64,000 bases of DNA. Origin: Deltaproteobacteria bacterium (GTDB lineage Bacteria > Myxococcota_A > Polyangia > Polyangiales > Ga0077539). The position numbers and the translations under genes are program-made. The stretch spans positions 34,306 through 98,305 of the forward strand of contig JACRDB010000075.1 in NCBI GenBank assembly GCA_016218725.1, in the 5' to 3' direction. Under the pieces are notes generated by a model. The model was not told the origin of the DNA. It searched no databases and was given only the letters and a program-made list of their open reading frames with translations. Of this stretch, positions 49,103-58,262 are shown one piece after another (positions within the stretch are counted from its first letter, which is position 1; every line of letters starts with the position of its first letter).

Positions 49103-49546
49103 TCACCCCTCCCCGGTGTCCGGGTCGCCGCCCTCGCCGCCCTTTGGGCGATAGGTCAGGCACGGCGTGGGGTGCGGGTTCGGTCTCGGCGTGACCGAGA
49201 GGCACGCCATCGGCGGCCCGCGGGGCCTCGGCGGCCTCGGCGGCGCCGCGATGGACAGGCACGGCACCGGCGGCGCGGGCGGCGGGGTGACAACCCCCGC
49301 GTCGGGCTCGGGCGTCGCGTCCGCGGCCTGCGCCACCGAGGCGTCCTCGGGGTCCATTGGCATCTGCGAGAGGCACGGCGTAGGCGATGCCCCCGCGTCC
49401 CGGGGCTCCATTGGCACCACGGAGAGGCACGGCTGCGAGAGGCCCCGGCAGGCCTCCCCGGACAGCACCACCCCGGCCAGCGCCGAGGCGATGAAGGCTC
49501 GCCTCCTCGCGAGGATCGCCGCGCGGTCTTCGTCGTCGTCGTTCAT
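49103..49546 (-). CDS. Candidate modified-peptide precursor with five (P/A)CL(S/T) repeats
   Basis: This 147-aa protein has an acidic start (MNDDDED), then ARRRAFIASALAGVVLSGEA, which resembles a twin-arginine or other export signal (RRAFI then a hydrophobic stretch). After it come five spaced motifs: PCLSVVP (C40), PCLSQMP (C58), PCLSIAAP (C96), ACLSVTP (C115) and PCLTYRP (C129), separated by Pro/Asp/Ala-rich spacers, with a Gly/Asp tail. The only other Cys is C33 near the signal end. The ATG overlaps the upstream radical SAM stop (ATGA), and the B12-radical SAM gene starts 3 nt downstream. It is the natural substrate candidate for both enzymes. I do not recognise a named family. Confidence 0.75.
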   Translation of the reverse strand: MNDDDEDRAAILARRRAFIASALAGVVLSGEACRGLSQPCLSVVPMEPRDAGASPTPCLSQMPMDPEDASVAQAADATPEPDAGVVTPPPAPPVPCLSIAAPPRPPRPRGPPMACLSVTPRPNPHPTPCLTYRPKGGEGGDPDTGEG

Positions 49547-50661
49547 GGGAGCGCCTCGGGTGGGGTCCTCGACGCGCGCAGGCGCCCGACGGGGACAAAG
49601 ACCTCGGTCCCCCCTCGGGCCGCGAGGAGCCGCTGCCGGAGGGTGTCGTCTACGTGCTGGGCCACCACCGGGTCCAGGCCCCGAGGGTCGCCGCTCACCG
49701 CCGCCGCCGCCGCGCCACAACCACCCAGGCAGCTCTCCCGGTGCGCGCACGGCGCGCAGAACGCGGGCGTCACGTCCCGGTACGCCGCCACCCTCGGGGA
49801 CTCCACCAACACCGCCGCGGACTCCTGCGCCACGCTCCCGAGCGCCTCCGTGTGCAGCGTGCAGTGGCGCAATTCCCCCTTCGGCCCGAGGGCGAACTCC
49901 TGCTGCGCCGTCCCGATGGGGCACGACGAGAACCGCAGGCTCGGGAAGAGCGCCGTGTCCACCATGCACGGCGGCACCGGCATGGTCACCTGGAGGCGCA
50001 TGCCCCGCTGCCCGTAGGGCTCCGCCAGCGTGAGCGCCCGCACCAGGTCCCCGCGCGAAGGGAGCAGCGCCGCCGTGTGCTCCGAGGCGTAGCCCGCGGG
50101 CGAGAACCGTGACAACGCAATGTCCGCCACGCCAAGAGACTGGAAGAGCGCCAGCGTGTCCCCCAGGGCGTGGGCGTTCTTCCGGGTGACCACCACGCAG
50201 CCGCTCACGCGCACGCCGTGCTCCCGGAGGCAACGGATCCCCCGGAGGGTCTTTTCAAAATGGTCGTGGCCTGCGCCCACGTGGGCCTCGTGGAGCGCGG
50301 CGTCGGGCCCGTTGAGCGTCACCTGGACGAAGTACGGGTCGTACGCCACGAGCCGCGAGGCGAGCTCCGGGGTGACCAGGCCGCCGTTGGAAATGATCAG
50401 CGCCCGGAGCCCGTGGCGCCGCACCACGGCCAGCACGTCGAAGAGCTCCGGCCGGGCGAAGGGCTCTCCGCCGGTGAGGGTGACGTGCTCGAAGCTCACC
50501 TCCGTGAGGGCCTTGTCCAGGAGCCTCAGGAGCTCCCCGCCGGCGAGGCCCTGGGCCCCGGGAGGGTCATCGCGCCAGGCGTTGTAGCAGTACGCGCACT
50601 TCTGGTTGCAGTAGGGCGTCAGCTCCACCGCCAGGGCGTACCTTTTCGGGCGAAGGTCCAC
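49543..50661 (-). CDS. Radical SAM/SPASM peptide-modifying enzyme candidate
   Basis: This 372-aa protein has the radical SAM cluster motif TPYCNQKCAYC (C18, C22, C25), the SAM-binding GGEPFARPELFD and a SPASM domain for auxiliary clusters: SSCPIG, GPKGELRHC, FCAPCAHRESCLGGCGAA. SPASM enzymes typically modify ribosomally made peptides, for example by thioether or carbon-carbon links, or activate sulfatases. No separate precursor-binding PqqD-like domain is visible. The TGA overlaps the start of the repeat protein, strong evidence for coupled production. It lies 15 nt downstream of the M1 peptidase gene. Confidence 0.95.
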   Translation of the reverse strand: MDLRPKRYALAVELTPYCNQKCAYCYNAWRDDPPGAQGLAGGELLRLLDKALTEVSFEHVTLTGGEPFARPELFDVLAVVRRHGLRALIISNGGLVTPELASRLVAYDPYFVQVTLNGPDAALHEAHVGAGHDHFEKTLRGIRCLREHGVRVSGCVVVTRKNAHALGDTLALFQSLGVADIALSRFSPAGYASEHTAALLPSRGDLVRALTLAEPYGQRGMRLQVTMPVPPCMVDTALFPSLRFSSCPIGTAQQEFALGPKGELRHCTLHTEALGSVAQESAAVLVESPRVAAYRDVTPAFCAPCAHRESCLGGCGAAAAAVSGDPRGLDPVVAQHVDDTLRQRLLAARGGTEVFVPVGRLRASRTPPEALP

Positions 50662-50676
50662 GGCCAGGACAGCGTC

Positions 50677-52458
50677 TCACACCCCCGGCGGCGCTGCCAC
50701 CACCGGGGGCATCATGGCCTGGAGCACCGTCCGCGCGATGGGGTGGTAGCCCGCGGCGTGGAGGGCGAAGGCCTCGCGGGCCCTCGGGGCCGTGTCCGGG
50801 CGGTCCAGGAGGCTGCGGTACAGGGGCTTCAGGTAGCGCATGCGCCCGACCTCCCCGAGGAGCTCGAGGGCCCTCGGGATGGCGGGGTCGTGCCCCGAGG
50901 CCAGGGCCACGCAGAGCCAGGCGACGAGCACCTCGTAGTTGCCCTGGGCGGTGAGCTCGAAGCGCGCGTCCAGGCCCCGGCACAGCTCCAGCGGCGCGGG
51001 GAGCGCCAGGGCCTCCAGGTACAGCTGCCACTCGGTGGAGCTCATGGCCGTGGCGGCGTCGGCGTCCGGGAGCCTCGCCCCGAGGGCCAGCACGCGCTCC
51101 AGCCGCGCCGAGCGCGGCGGCGTGGCCCCCTCGGGGAGGCCCGGGTGATCGATCCAGCGCGGGGCGTCCACGGCCTCCAGGGCGCCGGGCAGGACCTCGG
51201 AGACCAGGGTCAGGAAGGCCTCGGTGGTGATCACCCCGAAGCGGAAGCGGTCCATGTACGTGCGCAGGAACGCGTCGAAGCGAGGGCGCCCCACGTGGCG
51301 CTCCAGCGCCTGGAGGAACAGGCAGCCCTTCTCGTAGGGCACCTCGGAGAAGGCGTCGTCCGGGTCGATGCCCGCGAGGTGCGTGCGCAGCCGCGTCAGG
51401 CCCAGCCTCCCCTGGGTCTTGAAGCTCGCCAGGGTGCGCTCCAGCGCCCGCACCCCGAGGGCCGCGTGGAGCGCGGCCACCTCGTCTCCTTCGAGGGCCT
51501 CGACGATGCGCAGCTCGGCGTAGCGGGTCCAGCCCTCGTTCAGCCAGAAGTGCTCGGCGTTGGCGTTGGTGATGAGGTTTCCGGTCCATGAGTGGGCCAG
51601 CTCGTGGGCGATCACCCTCACCTGCGAGCGGTCCCCCGCCAGCAGCGTGGGCGTCACAAACGTGAGCCTCGGGTTCTCCATCCCGCCATAGGGGAACGAC
51701 GGGGGCATCACCAATACGTCGAAGCGGTCCCAGTCGTAGGGCCCGAAGAGCCCCTCCCCGGCGGACATCATGGCGTCCACGGAGGCGAACTCCCAGGCCG
51801 CCCGGTCCAGCACCGAGGGCTCCGCCCACACCCGCGACCGCGGGCCAAGGTCCCTGCTCGCCAGGTCCCCCACGGCGATGCCGAAGAGGTACGGAGGGAT
51901 GGGCTGTGGCATCGCGAAGCGCTCCACGCACACGCCCCCGTCCTCCTCGCGCCCCAGGCTCGCCGCGGCCATGAGCACCCGGAGCTCCCTCGGCGCTGTG
52001 ATCTCCGCCTCCCAGGTGACCCTCACCCTCGGGGTGTCCTGCAAGGGCAGCACGCTCCGGGCGTGGATGGCCTGACACTGCGAGAACAGAAACGGCAGCT
52101 TGCCCCCGGCGGTCTGCACGGGCTCCAACCACTGGAGCGCCGACGCGTCGGGTGCGGTGCTGTACGTCACTGTAAGGAAAGGTGTGCCCGGCGGGAGCGT
52201 GAGGGCGAGCCTCGCGCCCAGGATGGGCTCCGGGGGGTGGAGCACGTACGGGATGGCGCGGCCGTCCGGGGTGGTTACCTTGACGATGGTGAGGTCCCGG
52301 GTGTCCAGGTCCAGGGGGCCCTCGGCGGGGTGCTCGAAGCGCAGGGTGAGCTCCGCGTGGACGACCCTGGCGGTGAAGTCCAGCCGCGCCTTCCACGCGA
52401 AGGAGCGGACCTGGGGGTGGGCGTCGTCGGCGTAGGAGTGGGGGTCCAGGCGTGCCAT
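50677..52458 (-). CDS. M1-family aminopeptidase (leukotriene A4 hydrolase-like)
   Basis: This 593-aa zinc aminopeptidase has PSFPYGGMENPRLTF (GxMEN substrate site) and VIAHELAHSWTGNLITNANA followed by EHFWLNEGWT (HExxH-x18-E zinc ligands). Its N-terminal beta domain and C-terminal helical ARM-like region match the LTA4H-type branch. ATG 52456-52458 is chosen (ARLDPHSYADD); the frame extends 40 codons upstream without similarity. It is the gene before the radical SAM cluster with only a 15-nt gap, so it may be in the same transcript. It has no signal peptide, so it should act in the cytoplasm. Confidence 0.93.
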   Translation of the reverse strand: MARLDPHSYADDAHPQVRSFAWKARLDFTARVVHAELTLRFEHPAEGPLDLDTRDLTIVKVTTPDGRAIPYVLHPPEPILGARLALTLPPGTPFLTVTYSTAPDASALQWLEPVQTAGGKLPFLFSQCQAIHARSVLPLQDTPRVRVTWEAEITAPRELRVLMAAASLGREEDGGVCVERFAMPQPIPPYLFGIAVGDLASRDLGPRSRVWAEPSVLDRAAWEFASVDAMMSAGEGLFGPYDWDRFDVLVMPPSFPYGGMENPRLTFVTPTLLAGDRSQVRVIAHELAHSWTGNLITNANAEHFWLNEGWTRYAELRIVEALEGDEVAALHAALGVRALERTLASFKTQGRLGLTRLRTHLAGIDPDDAFSEVPYEKGCLFLQALERHVGRPRFDAFLRTYMDRFRFGVITTEAFLTLVSEVLPGALEAVDAPRWIDHPGLPEGATPPRSARLERVLALGARLPDADAATAMSSTEWQLYLEALALPAPLELCRGLDARFELTAQGNYEVLVAWLCVALASGHDPAIPRALELLGEVGRMRYLKPLYRSLLDRPDTAPRAREAFALHAAGYHPIARTVLQAMMPPVVAAPPGV

Positions 52459-52495
52459 CGCGCGCGGGACCGTAGCGCAACCGACGCGCCCGTGG

Positions 52496-54994
52496 CTACC
52501 CGGGCTGGCGGCACTCCAGGGCGGTGAGGAGCGCCAGGTTGTTGCCCTCGCGGCACTCGGTGGTGCTGCGGGTATCATCCGCGGTGACGAAGACCATGGT
52601 GCCCGCGGTGGGGGTGGCCCACATGCAGGTGAGCTCCAGGCACTCGCCGGGGCCGAGCATGCGCGGGGTGCTGAGCCTGCACACGGGGGTAGATCCCATG
52701 GTGCCCGCGCCGGCGCTGAAGGTCACCGGCAGCCCGTCGGCGATGGGGGCCGCGCCGCGGTTGCAGACCCTCACGGTCATCCGGGCGCCGCCCTCGGGGA
52801 GGCACTCGAAGCGGCCTCCGCCGGCGGTGGCGTCCGGGGAGGCCGTGGGCTGCACGGCGCCCTGGACGTTGGTGCGGAAGTTGTTGAGCCCGCGCTCTCG
52901 CCAGTTGGGGACCACGGCGCTGGAGCGCGGCACGCGGAGGTCATCGCCGATGTTGGTGACGTTGTACGGGTGCTGGTTCCAGACCATGCGCGAGCGCACC
53001 CAGCGGTCGGCCACGTCGTTGTAGACGCGCAGGCCCCGGACCCCTCGCGGGCGCGAGGCGCGGCAGGTGTTGCCGCTCCCGGGGGTGCCCGCGGGGGGCG
53101 CGGCGCACACGTAGGTGCACTCCGCCCCGGCGCCCGCGGGGCAGCACTGGGCGTCCATGGCGCAGCGGCAGAAGCCCATGGTGCACAGCCCCGAGGGGCA
53201 GTCGCCGTCCATGGCGCAACGGATGCCCGCGAAGAGCACGTCCACGCTCCGGGGGCCTACCCCGGGGCAGGAGATCCCGCTGGGGCCGCCGCAGTTGAAA
53301 TTGCTCCCGACGACGATCTCCGCGCGGAAGTCCCCGTCCACGTCGGCCACCACGGGGTTCTCGTACCAGGTGCACGACGAGTGGTGCTGCGAGAAGAGCA
53401 CCTCGCCGGTGGCGCCGTCGTACACCCTGGCGAAGCACTCGTCGGCGTAGACTGCCTCCACGCGCCCGTCGCCCTCGAAGTCGAAGCTGGTGCTGCCCGT
53501 GACGTTGGAGCTCGAGTCCTGGGAGGGCCGGGACCACAAGACCCCGTTGGTGGCCCCGGAGGCGCAGCGCCCGCCGGGGCGTGCCATGGAGCTCATCCCG
53601 CAGTCCGGGTCGAAGACCGAGTACGCCGTGGCGCCCGCGGCGGCCACCTCGGGGAGGCCGTCGCCGTCGAAGTCCGCCACCGTGGGGGCCCCGCCGGTGC
53701 CGCCCCCCGGGAGGGCGATGGGGCCGAAGACCGTGCGGCCCTCGATGGTGTCAACGCGCACGAAGCCCGCGCTCACCACGGCGATCTCGGGCGCCCCGGC
53801 GCCGCGCCCGGTGGGGTACATCCCCAGCTCCGCCACGGCCGTGTGGCCCTCGCCGCAGCCGCCCCCCGTGCAGCCCGAGCGCACGTAGTACGCCTCGCGC
53901 TCCCACTCCCCGCGGGCGGCGTCCCAGGCGTAGACGCCCTGGGCGGTGACCAGCTCCGGGCGGCGGTCGTCGTCTACGTCGAGCACCACGGTGAAGCCCC
54001 CGGCGGAGTAGCCCTGGAGCTGCGCGGTGACGCCCGCCCCGCCCAGGTACGCGCCGGTCTGGCCGTTGAACACCATCCCGTGGCGGAAGACCTCCGGGCG
54101 CCCGTCGTCGTCCACGTCGGCGATGGAGGGCCCGCCCCAGCCGCCGCCGGTGGGGTTGAACGCGGCCCCCGCGCGGGTGGAGCGCCAGAGCACGGTCCAC
54201 GCGCCACCCCCGACGCCCCCATCGGCGCTGCCTCCAGAGGGGTCGAAGCGGAAGGCCACCAGGCCCCCCCCGGCCTTGAAGGCCACGATCTCCGCGCGGC
54301 CGTCTCCGTCCAGGTCCCCGAGGGCCGGCGGCGACGAGTGCGACACCATCTGCGCGCTGAGGTTGTATTGCAGCGCGCAGGTGCGCCCGTCGAGGATTCG
54401 CAGGAGCCCCGTGGGGTCCTCGGAGCCGCCGTCCACGCCGTCGTCAAAGACCGCGATGATGGACGGCCGGGACGGGTCATCCGGGGCCCGCCCGATGCGA
54501 AAATCCGCCACCATGGGGGTGGTGAGCACGTGCATGTGCTGCGGGAACGGGTCCCCCATGGGCGGGTCCGCGAAGCGGCACTGCACCGCCGGGGCGAAGA
54601 CCCCCGCCCGCACCTCGCGCTCGCAGGGCTCCTCGCGCTCCCCGGGGAGGAAGGGCACGCAGCGCGAGAGCGCGCGCTCGCAGCGGGAGTCATCGCGGCA
54701 CTCGTCGGAGCTCCGGCACGGCCCCAGGTCCCGCTGGCACGCGCCCCCGACGCACACGCTCCCCGCGGGGCAGTCCGTCGCCCCGCGGCAGGGGCCCGCG
54801 GCGCCGTCGCGCCCGTCGGGTACGATCCCGTCACCGCCCCCGGGGCGGTCCACCATGCTCAGGTCCCCGAGGTCCCTCGGGACGTCCAGGAGCGCGGTCC
54901 CGCTGTCGATCACGACCTCCCCGGAGTCCTCCGGGGCGCAAGCGCCCAAGGCCAGCGAGAGCCCTGCCCACCACCGCGCGCCAAGGTACTTCAC
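52496..54994 (-). CDS. FG-GAP/VCBS-repeat lipoprotein
   Basis: This 832-aa protein has a lipoprotein signal (WWAGLSLALGACAPED), an Asp/Gly-rich stalk, and a Cys-rich segment (PCRGATDCPAGSVCVGGACQ). FG-GAP repeats follow with calcium-type loops (GDLDGDGRAEIV, ADVDDDGRPEVF, LDVDDDRRPELV, ADFDGDGLPEVA, ADVDGDFRAEIV), then another Cys-rich insert and a C-terminal CARDB-like domain (MTVRVCNRGAAPIADGLPVT). It is likely a surface-exposed propeller. GTG 54992-54994 starts it, 27 nt after the PilZ stop. The M1 gene follows after 37 nt on the same strand. Confidence 0.9.
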   Translation of the reverse strand: MKYLGARWWAGLSLALGACAPEDSGEVVIDSGTALLDVPRDLGDLSMVDRPGGGDGIVPDGRDGAAGPCRGATDCPAGSVCVGGACQRDLGPCRSSDECRDDSRCERALSRCVPFLPGEREEPCEREVRAGVFAPAVQCRFADPPMGDPFPQHMHVLTTPMVADFRIGRAPDDPSRPSIIAVFDDGVDGGSEDPTGLLRILDGRTCALQYNLSAQMVSHSSPPALGDLDGDGRAEIVAFKAGGGLVAFRFDPSGGSADGGVGGGAWTVLWRSTRAGAAFNPTGGGWGGPSIADVDDDGRPEVFRHGMVFNGQTGAYLGGAGVTAQLQGYSAGGFTVVLDVDDDRRPELVTAQGVYAWDAARGEWEREAYYVRSGCTGGGCGEGHTAVAELGMYPTGRGAGAPEIAVVSAGFVRVDTIEGRTVFGPIALPGGGTGGAPTVADFDGDGLPEVAAAGATAYSVFDPDCGMSSMARPGGRCASGATNGVLWSRPSQDSSSNVTGSTSFDFEGDGRVEAVYADECFARVYDGATGEVLFSQHHSSCTWYENPVVADVDGDFRAEIVVGSNFNCGGPSGISCPGVGPRSVDVLFAGIRCAMDGDCPSGLCTMGFCRCAMDAQCCPAGAGAECTYVCAAPPAGTPGSGNTCRASRPRGVRGLRVYNDVADRWVRSRMVWNQHPYNVTNIGDDLRVPRSSAVVPNWRERGLNNFRTNVQGAVQPTASPDATAGGGRFECLPEGGARMTVRVCNRGAAPIADGLPVTFSAGAGTMGSTPVCRLSTPRMLGPGECLELTCMWATPTAGTMVFVTADDTRSTTECREGNNLALLTALECRQPG

Positions 54995-55021
54995 CCGACG
55001 GAGAGTAGCACTCCCCGGCGC

Positions 55022-55360
55022 TCAACCCTGGCGCTCGCCGGTGACCCTCTGGAGGTACTCCGTGAGCAACCGCCGGGGCTCCGGCGGGAGCGCGCGGAAG
55101 CGCACGCCCATGCCGAGCTCCCGGGTCGCCTCGACCACCTCGCCGGACAGAAACAGCTCCGGGCCGGTGTCTCCAAGGCGAACCTTCAACTGTACCACGG
55201 TCCCCGGGGCGTGGGGAAGGGTGCGGTCCAGGAAGAGCCCCCCCAGGGAGAGGCTCGTGGCGCGGTGGTAGTACGCCTCCCGCTCGCCCTCCTCGGTGAC
55301 CCAGAGCTCCACCGGGGCGCGCTCGGTCCCCCGGCGCTCGCTTGTGCCTCGTGCCTCCAT
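55022..55360 (-). CDS. PilZ-domain protein
   Basis: This 112-aa single PilZ domain has the N-terminal RRGTERAPVEL (RxxxR-like) and SLSLGGLFLDRT (the D/NxSxxG position carries S-L-S-L-G-G), followed by VQLKVRLGD, GEVVEATRELGMGVRF. Some PilZ proteins bind c-di-GMP. Here the first part is intact, but the D/N of the second motif is replaced by S, so binding is uncertain. ATG 55358-55360 is used. It heads the minus-strand gene series that ends with the radical SAM cluster. Confidence 0.87.
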   Translation of the reverse strand: MEARGTSERRGTERAPVELWVTEEGEREAYYHRATSLSLGGLFLDRTLPHAPGTVVQLKVRLGDTGPELFLSGEVVEATRELGMGVRFRALPPEPRRLLTEYLQRVTGERQG

Positions 55361-55443
55361 GAACCCGCCCACTACCCCGGAGGGGGCCCCCGGGTCCAAT
55401 TGTTGGCAGGTCTCCAGCGGGCTTTCGGCATACGATCCGCGCC

Positions 55444-57588
55444 ATGAGCGAACCCCACGCCGCGGCCGCCGAGGTCGCCGGTCATAAGCCCTACGTGCCC
55501 GCCGAGGAGAGCCCCGCGGAGCTCACCGTGCGGGCGGTGCTCCTCGGGTCCCTCCTCGGGATCGTCTTCGCGGCGTCGAGCGTGTACCTGGCCCTCAAGG
55601 TGGGGCTCACGGTGAGCGCGAGCATCCCCATCGCGGTGTTGTCCATCACGATCTTCCGGGCCTTCGGCCGGGCGACGATCCTGGAGAACAACATCGTGCA
55701 GACCGCGGGCTCCGCGGGGGAGAGCATCGCCGCGGGGATCGCCTTCACGCTCCCGGCGCTCCTGCTCATGGGCTACGAGCTGGAGCCCTGGAGGGTGCTG
55801 GCGGTGGCGCTCCTGGGCGGGCTCCTGGGCGTCCTCATGATGATCCCGCTGCGCCACGGGCTGATCGTGAAGGAACACGGAAGGCTCCCGTACCCCGAGG
55901 GCACCGCCTGCGCGGACGTGCTCATCGTGGGGGAGAAGGGCGGCATGGACGCCCGCACGGTGTTCACGGGCTTCGGCGTGGGGGTTGTGTACAAGCTCCT
56001 GGCCAGCGGGCTCAAGGTCTGGAACGAGGCCCCGGAGCGTCTGCTCCGCTGGTACCGCGGGGGGAGCGTGGGGGCGGAGGTGTCGCCGGAGCTCCTCGGG
56101 GTGGGGTACATCATCGGGCCGAAGATCAGCGCCACGATGCTCGCCGGGGGCGTGCTGGGCTACCTGGTGCTGATGCCCGCCATCGCGCTCTTCGGGGGGG
56201 AGCTCACCCGTCCGCTGTACCCCGAGACGCACCACCTGATCCGGGACATGGGGCCCAACGCACTGCGCAAGGCGTACGTGCTGTACATCGGCGCGGGGGC
56301 CGTGGCCACCGGCGGGATCGTGTCGCTCCTGCGCTCGCTCCCGACCATCGTGGGGGCCTTCCGGGCGGGCTGGAAGACCTTCCGGGACAGCCGCGCGGGG
56401 GCCTCCTCGGGGGAGGCGGTCCCTCGCACCGCGCGGGACCTGCCGCTGACCGTGGTGGTCCTCGGGTCCCTGGGGCTGGTGCTGGCCATGTGGCTCCTGC
56501 CGGCGCTCCAGCTCAACCTCGTGTCCGCGGTGCTCATCGTGCTGTTCGGGTTCTTCTTCGTGACCGTGAGCTCGCGCATCACGGGCGAGATCGGCAGCTC
56601 CTCGAACCCGATCTCGGGCATGACCGTGGCCACGCTGTTGATCACGTGCCTGTTGTTCCTCGCGGCGGGCTGGACCGGCAGCGGGTACCGGGCCATGGCG
56701 CTCCTGACCGGGGCCATCGTATGCGTCGCGGCGTCCAACGGGGGCACCACCAGCCAGGACCTGAAGACGGGCTACCTCGTGGGGGCCACGCCCCGGAGGC
56801 AGCAGCTCGCGCTCCTGGCGGGGGTTGTCTCCTCGGCCATGGTGATCGGGTACACGGTGATCATGCTGAACCGGGCCTACACCACCGTGGCCCCACAAGA
56901 TTACGGCGAGGCCAGGGTCACCGTGGTCACCTCGCAGACCGAGCGGGCGCCCGATGGGAGGGACTACCGCGTGGGCTTCCAGCGCGAGAGCGGCCAGGCG
57001 ATCCCCTCCGGGCGCTACCTGGTAGAGCCCGACGGGCGCGTGCGCTTCGTGGTGGACCCGGGCATCGGCGGGACGGTCACCACGGACGCCAACGGGCGCA
57101 GGGTCACCAAGCTGGTGGCCCCCAAGGCCCAGCTCTTCGCGCTGATCATCGACGGGATCCTCACGCGCAGGCTGCCCTGGAGCCTGGTGCTCCTCGGGGT
57201 GTTCCTGGCCCTGATGATGGAGCTCTGCGGCGTGGCGTCCTTGCCCTTCGCGGTGGGGGTGTACCTCCCGATCTCCACGTCGGTGCCGATCTTCTGCGGG
57301 GGCCTGGTGCGCTGGCTGGTGGACCGCCGCCGCAAGGGCGACGACGGCGAGAGCTCGCCGGGGACGCTCCTGTCGTCGGGCTACATCGCCGGCGGGGCCA
57401 TCGCGGGGCTGGTGCTCGCGGCGGTGCAGGGCGCCGGGGCGGCCGAGCGGATCGACCTCTCGCAGCGGGTGAGCGTCCTCGTTGGGGGACGCGAGAACGT
57501 GCTGGACCTCTGGGCCCTCGGTTGGTTCGCCGCGCTCGCCGCGCTGGTGTATGTGGTCGGCACGCGGCGCGCGCCCGCGGCGGGCTAG
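55444..57588 (+). CDS. OPT-family oligopeptide/metal transporter
   Basis: This 714-aa inner-membrane protein has about 15 hydrophobic segments and OPT family landmarks: ELTVRAVLLGSLLGIVFAAS, NNIVQTAGSAGESIAAGIAF, EHGRLPYPEGTACADVLIVG, MAASNGGTTSQDLKTGYLVG-type sequence (VAASNGGTTSQDLKTG) and LPFAVGVYLPISTSVPIF. Bacterial OPT members move oligopeptides or metal chelates with protons. A soluble insert (about 480-560) interrupts the membrane core. ATG 55444 lies 83 nt from the divergent PilZ start. The stop overlaps the 3' end of the next convergent gene by 4 nt. Confidence 0.95.
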   Translation: MSEPHAAAAEVAGHKPYVPAEESPAELTVRAVLLGSLLGIVFAASSVYLALKVGLTVSASIPIAVLSITIFRAFGRATILENNIVQTAGSAGESIAAGIAFTLPALLLMGYELEPWRVLAVALLGGLLGVLMMIPLRHGLIVKEHGRLPYPEGTACADVLIVGEKGGMDARTVFTGFGVGVVYKLLASGLKVWNEAPERLLRWYRGGSVGAEVSPELLGVGYIIGPKISATMLAGGVLGYLVLMPAIALFGGELTRPLYPETHHLIRDMGPNALRKAYVLYIGAGAVATGGIVSLLRSLPTIVGAFRAGWKTFRDSRAGASSGEAVPRTARDLPLTVVVLGSLGLVLAMWLLPALQLNLVSAVLIVLFGFFFVTVSSRITGEIGSSSNPISGMTVATLLITCLLFLAAGWTGSGYRAMALLTGAIVCVAASNGGTTSQDLKTGYLVGATPRRQQLALLAGVVSSAMVIGYTVIMLNRAYTTVAPQDYGEARVTVVTSQTERAPDGRDYRVGFQRESGQAIPSGRYLVEPDGRVRFVVDPGIGGTVTTDANGRRVTKLVAPKAQLFALIIDGILTRRLPWSLVLLGVFLALMMELCGVASLPFAVGVYLPISTSVPIFCGGLVRWLVDRRRKGDDGESSPGTLLSSGYIAGGAIAGLVLAAVQGAGAAERIDLSQRVSVLVGGRENVLDLWALGWFAALAALVYVVGTRRAPAAG

Positions 57589-58217
57589 GAGCACCCACCC
57601 CGCCGCGGCGGCGGGCGGAAGGGGGGCGGGGTGACCGCCGGGTGCGGCGCCCCGAGGTCCTCCAGGCAGCGCACGCGGCGGAAGACCGTGGGCTCGTTCA
57701 CGCTGCGCCCGCCGTCGTTGTTGACCGACTGGAACTCCTGGATGCGTGGGTCGATGGTGCCCGTGAAATGATCTAGATTGTAGCTCGGCCAGCCGCGGCA
57801 CTGGCGCTCGCGCACCCACCAGCGGGTGCCCCAGAACTCGATCTGGCGCCGGGGCGCGTCGAAGCGCCCGAGGGCGGTCATTTCCACGGTCCAGTGGAGC
57901 ACCCCGGGGCCGCACGGAGGGGGCTCGGACTGCGTGGGCCCCCCGGACCAGGAGTGGGCCTCGATGGAGCCCACGAGGGAAGCTGGATCCGTGGCCGCCC
58001 GGCGCACGGTGAGCGTGAAGATCATCCAGTCGCCGAAGCGAGGATTGTACCGATGCGAGCGCCAGACGCCGGTGACCGGGTCTTCGCAGGTGGCCGGCGG
58101 GGGGAGCCTGGCCCGCTGCTCCTCGATGGTGGCCGGCACCACCGACGGGAGCGCCAGGAGCGACGCACACAGCGCCCCCAGGCACCAGCGCCGACGGCGG
58201 AATCGTACCCGGACCAC
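57585..58217 (-). CDS. Secreted protein of unknown function
   Basis: This 210-aa protein has an N-terminal signal peptide (RRRRWCLGALCASLLALPSVVPA) and a mature beta-rich part (VTGVWRSHRYNPRFGDWMIF, VGSIEAHSWSGGPTQSEPPP, LHWTVEMTALGRFD, IEFWGTRWWVRERQC) ending in a Pro/Arg tail. Six cysteines suggest disulfides. The Trp/Tyr content and balanced hydrophobicity support a real gene. It starts with GTG 58215-58217 and overlaps the OPT gene end by 4 nt. No family is recognised. Confidence 0.75.
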   Translation of the reverse strand: MVRVRFRRRRWCLGALCASLLALPSVVPATIEEQRARLPPPATCEDPVTGVWRSHRYNPRFGDWMIFTLTVRRAATDPASLVGSIEAHSWSGGPTQSEPPPCGPGVLHWTVEMTALGRFDAPRRQIEFWGTRWWVRERQCRGWPSYNLDHFTGTIDPRIQEFQSVNNDGGRSVNEPTVFRRVRCLEDLGAPHPAVTPPPFRPPPRRGGCS

Positions 58218-58262
58218 GGGCGCTACCCTTTCACGGCTCCCGTTGCTGGTAAACACCTTCGC

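Noticed and set aside
52970..55447. 825-codon plus-strand open frame
   Set aside because: It is antisense to the FG-GAP lipoprotein and PilZ genes, and its His/Arg/Gly/Val-rich sequence has no domain.
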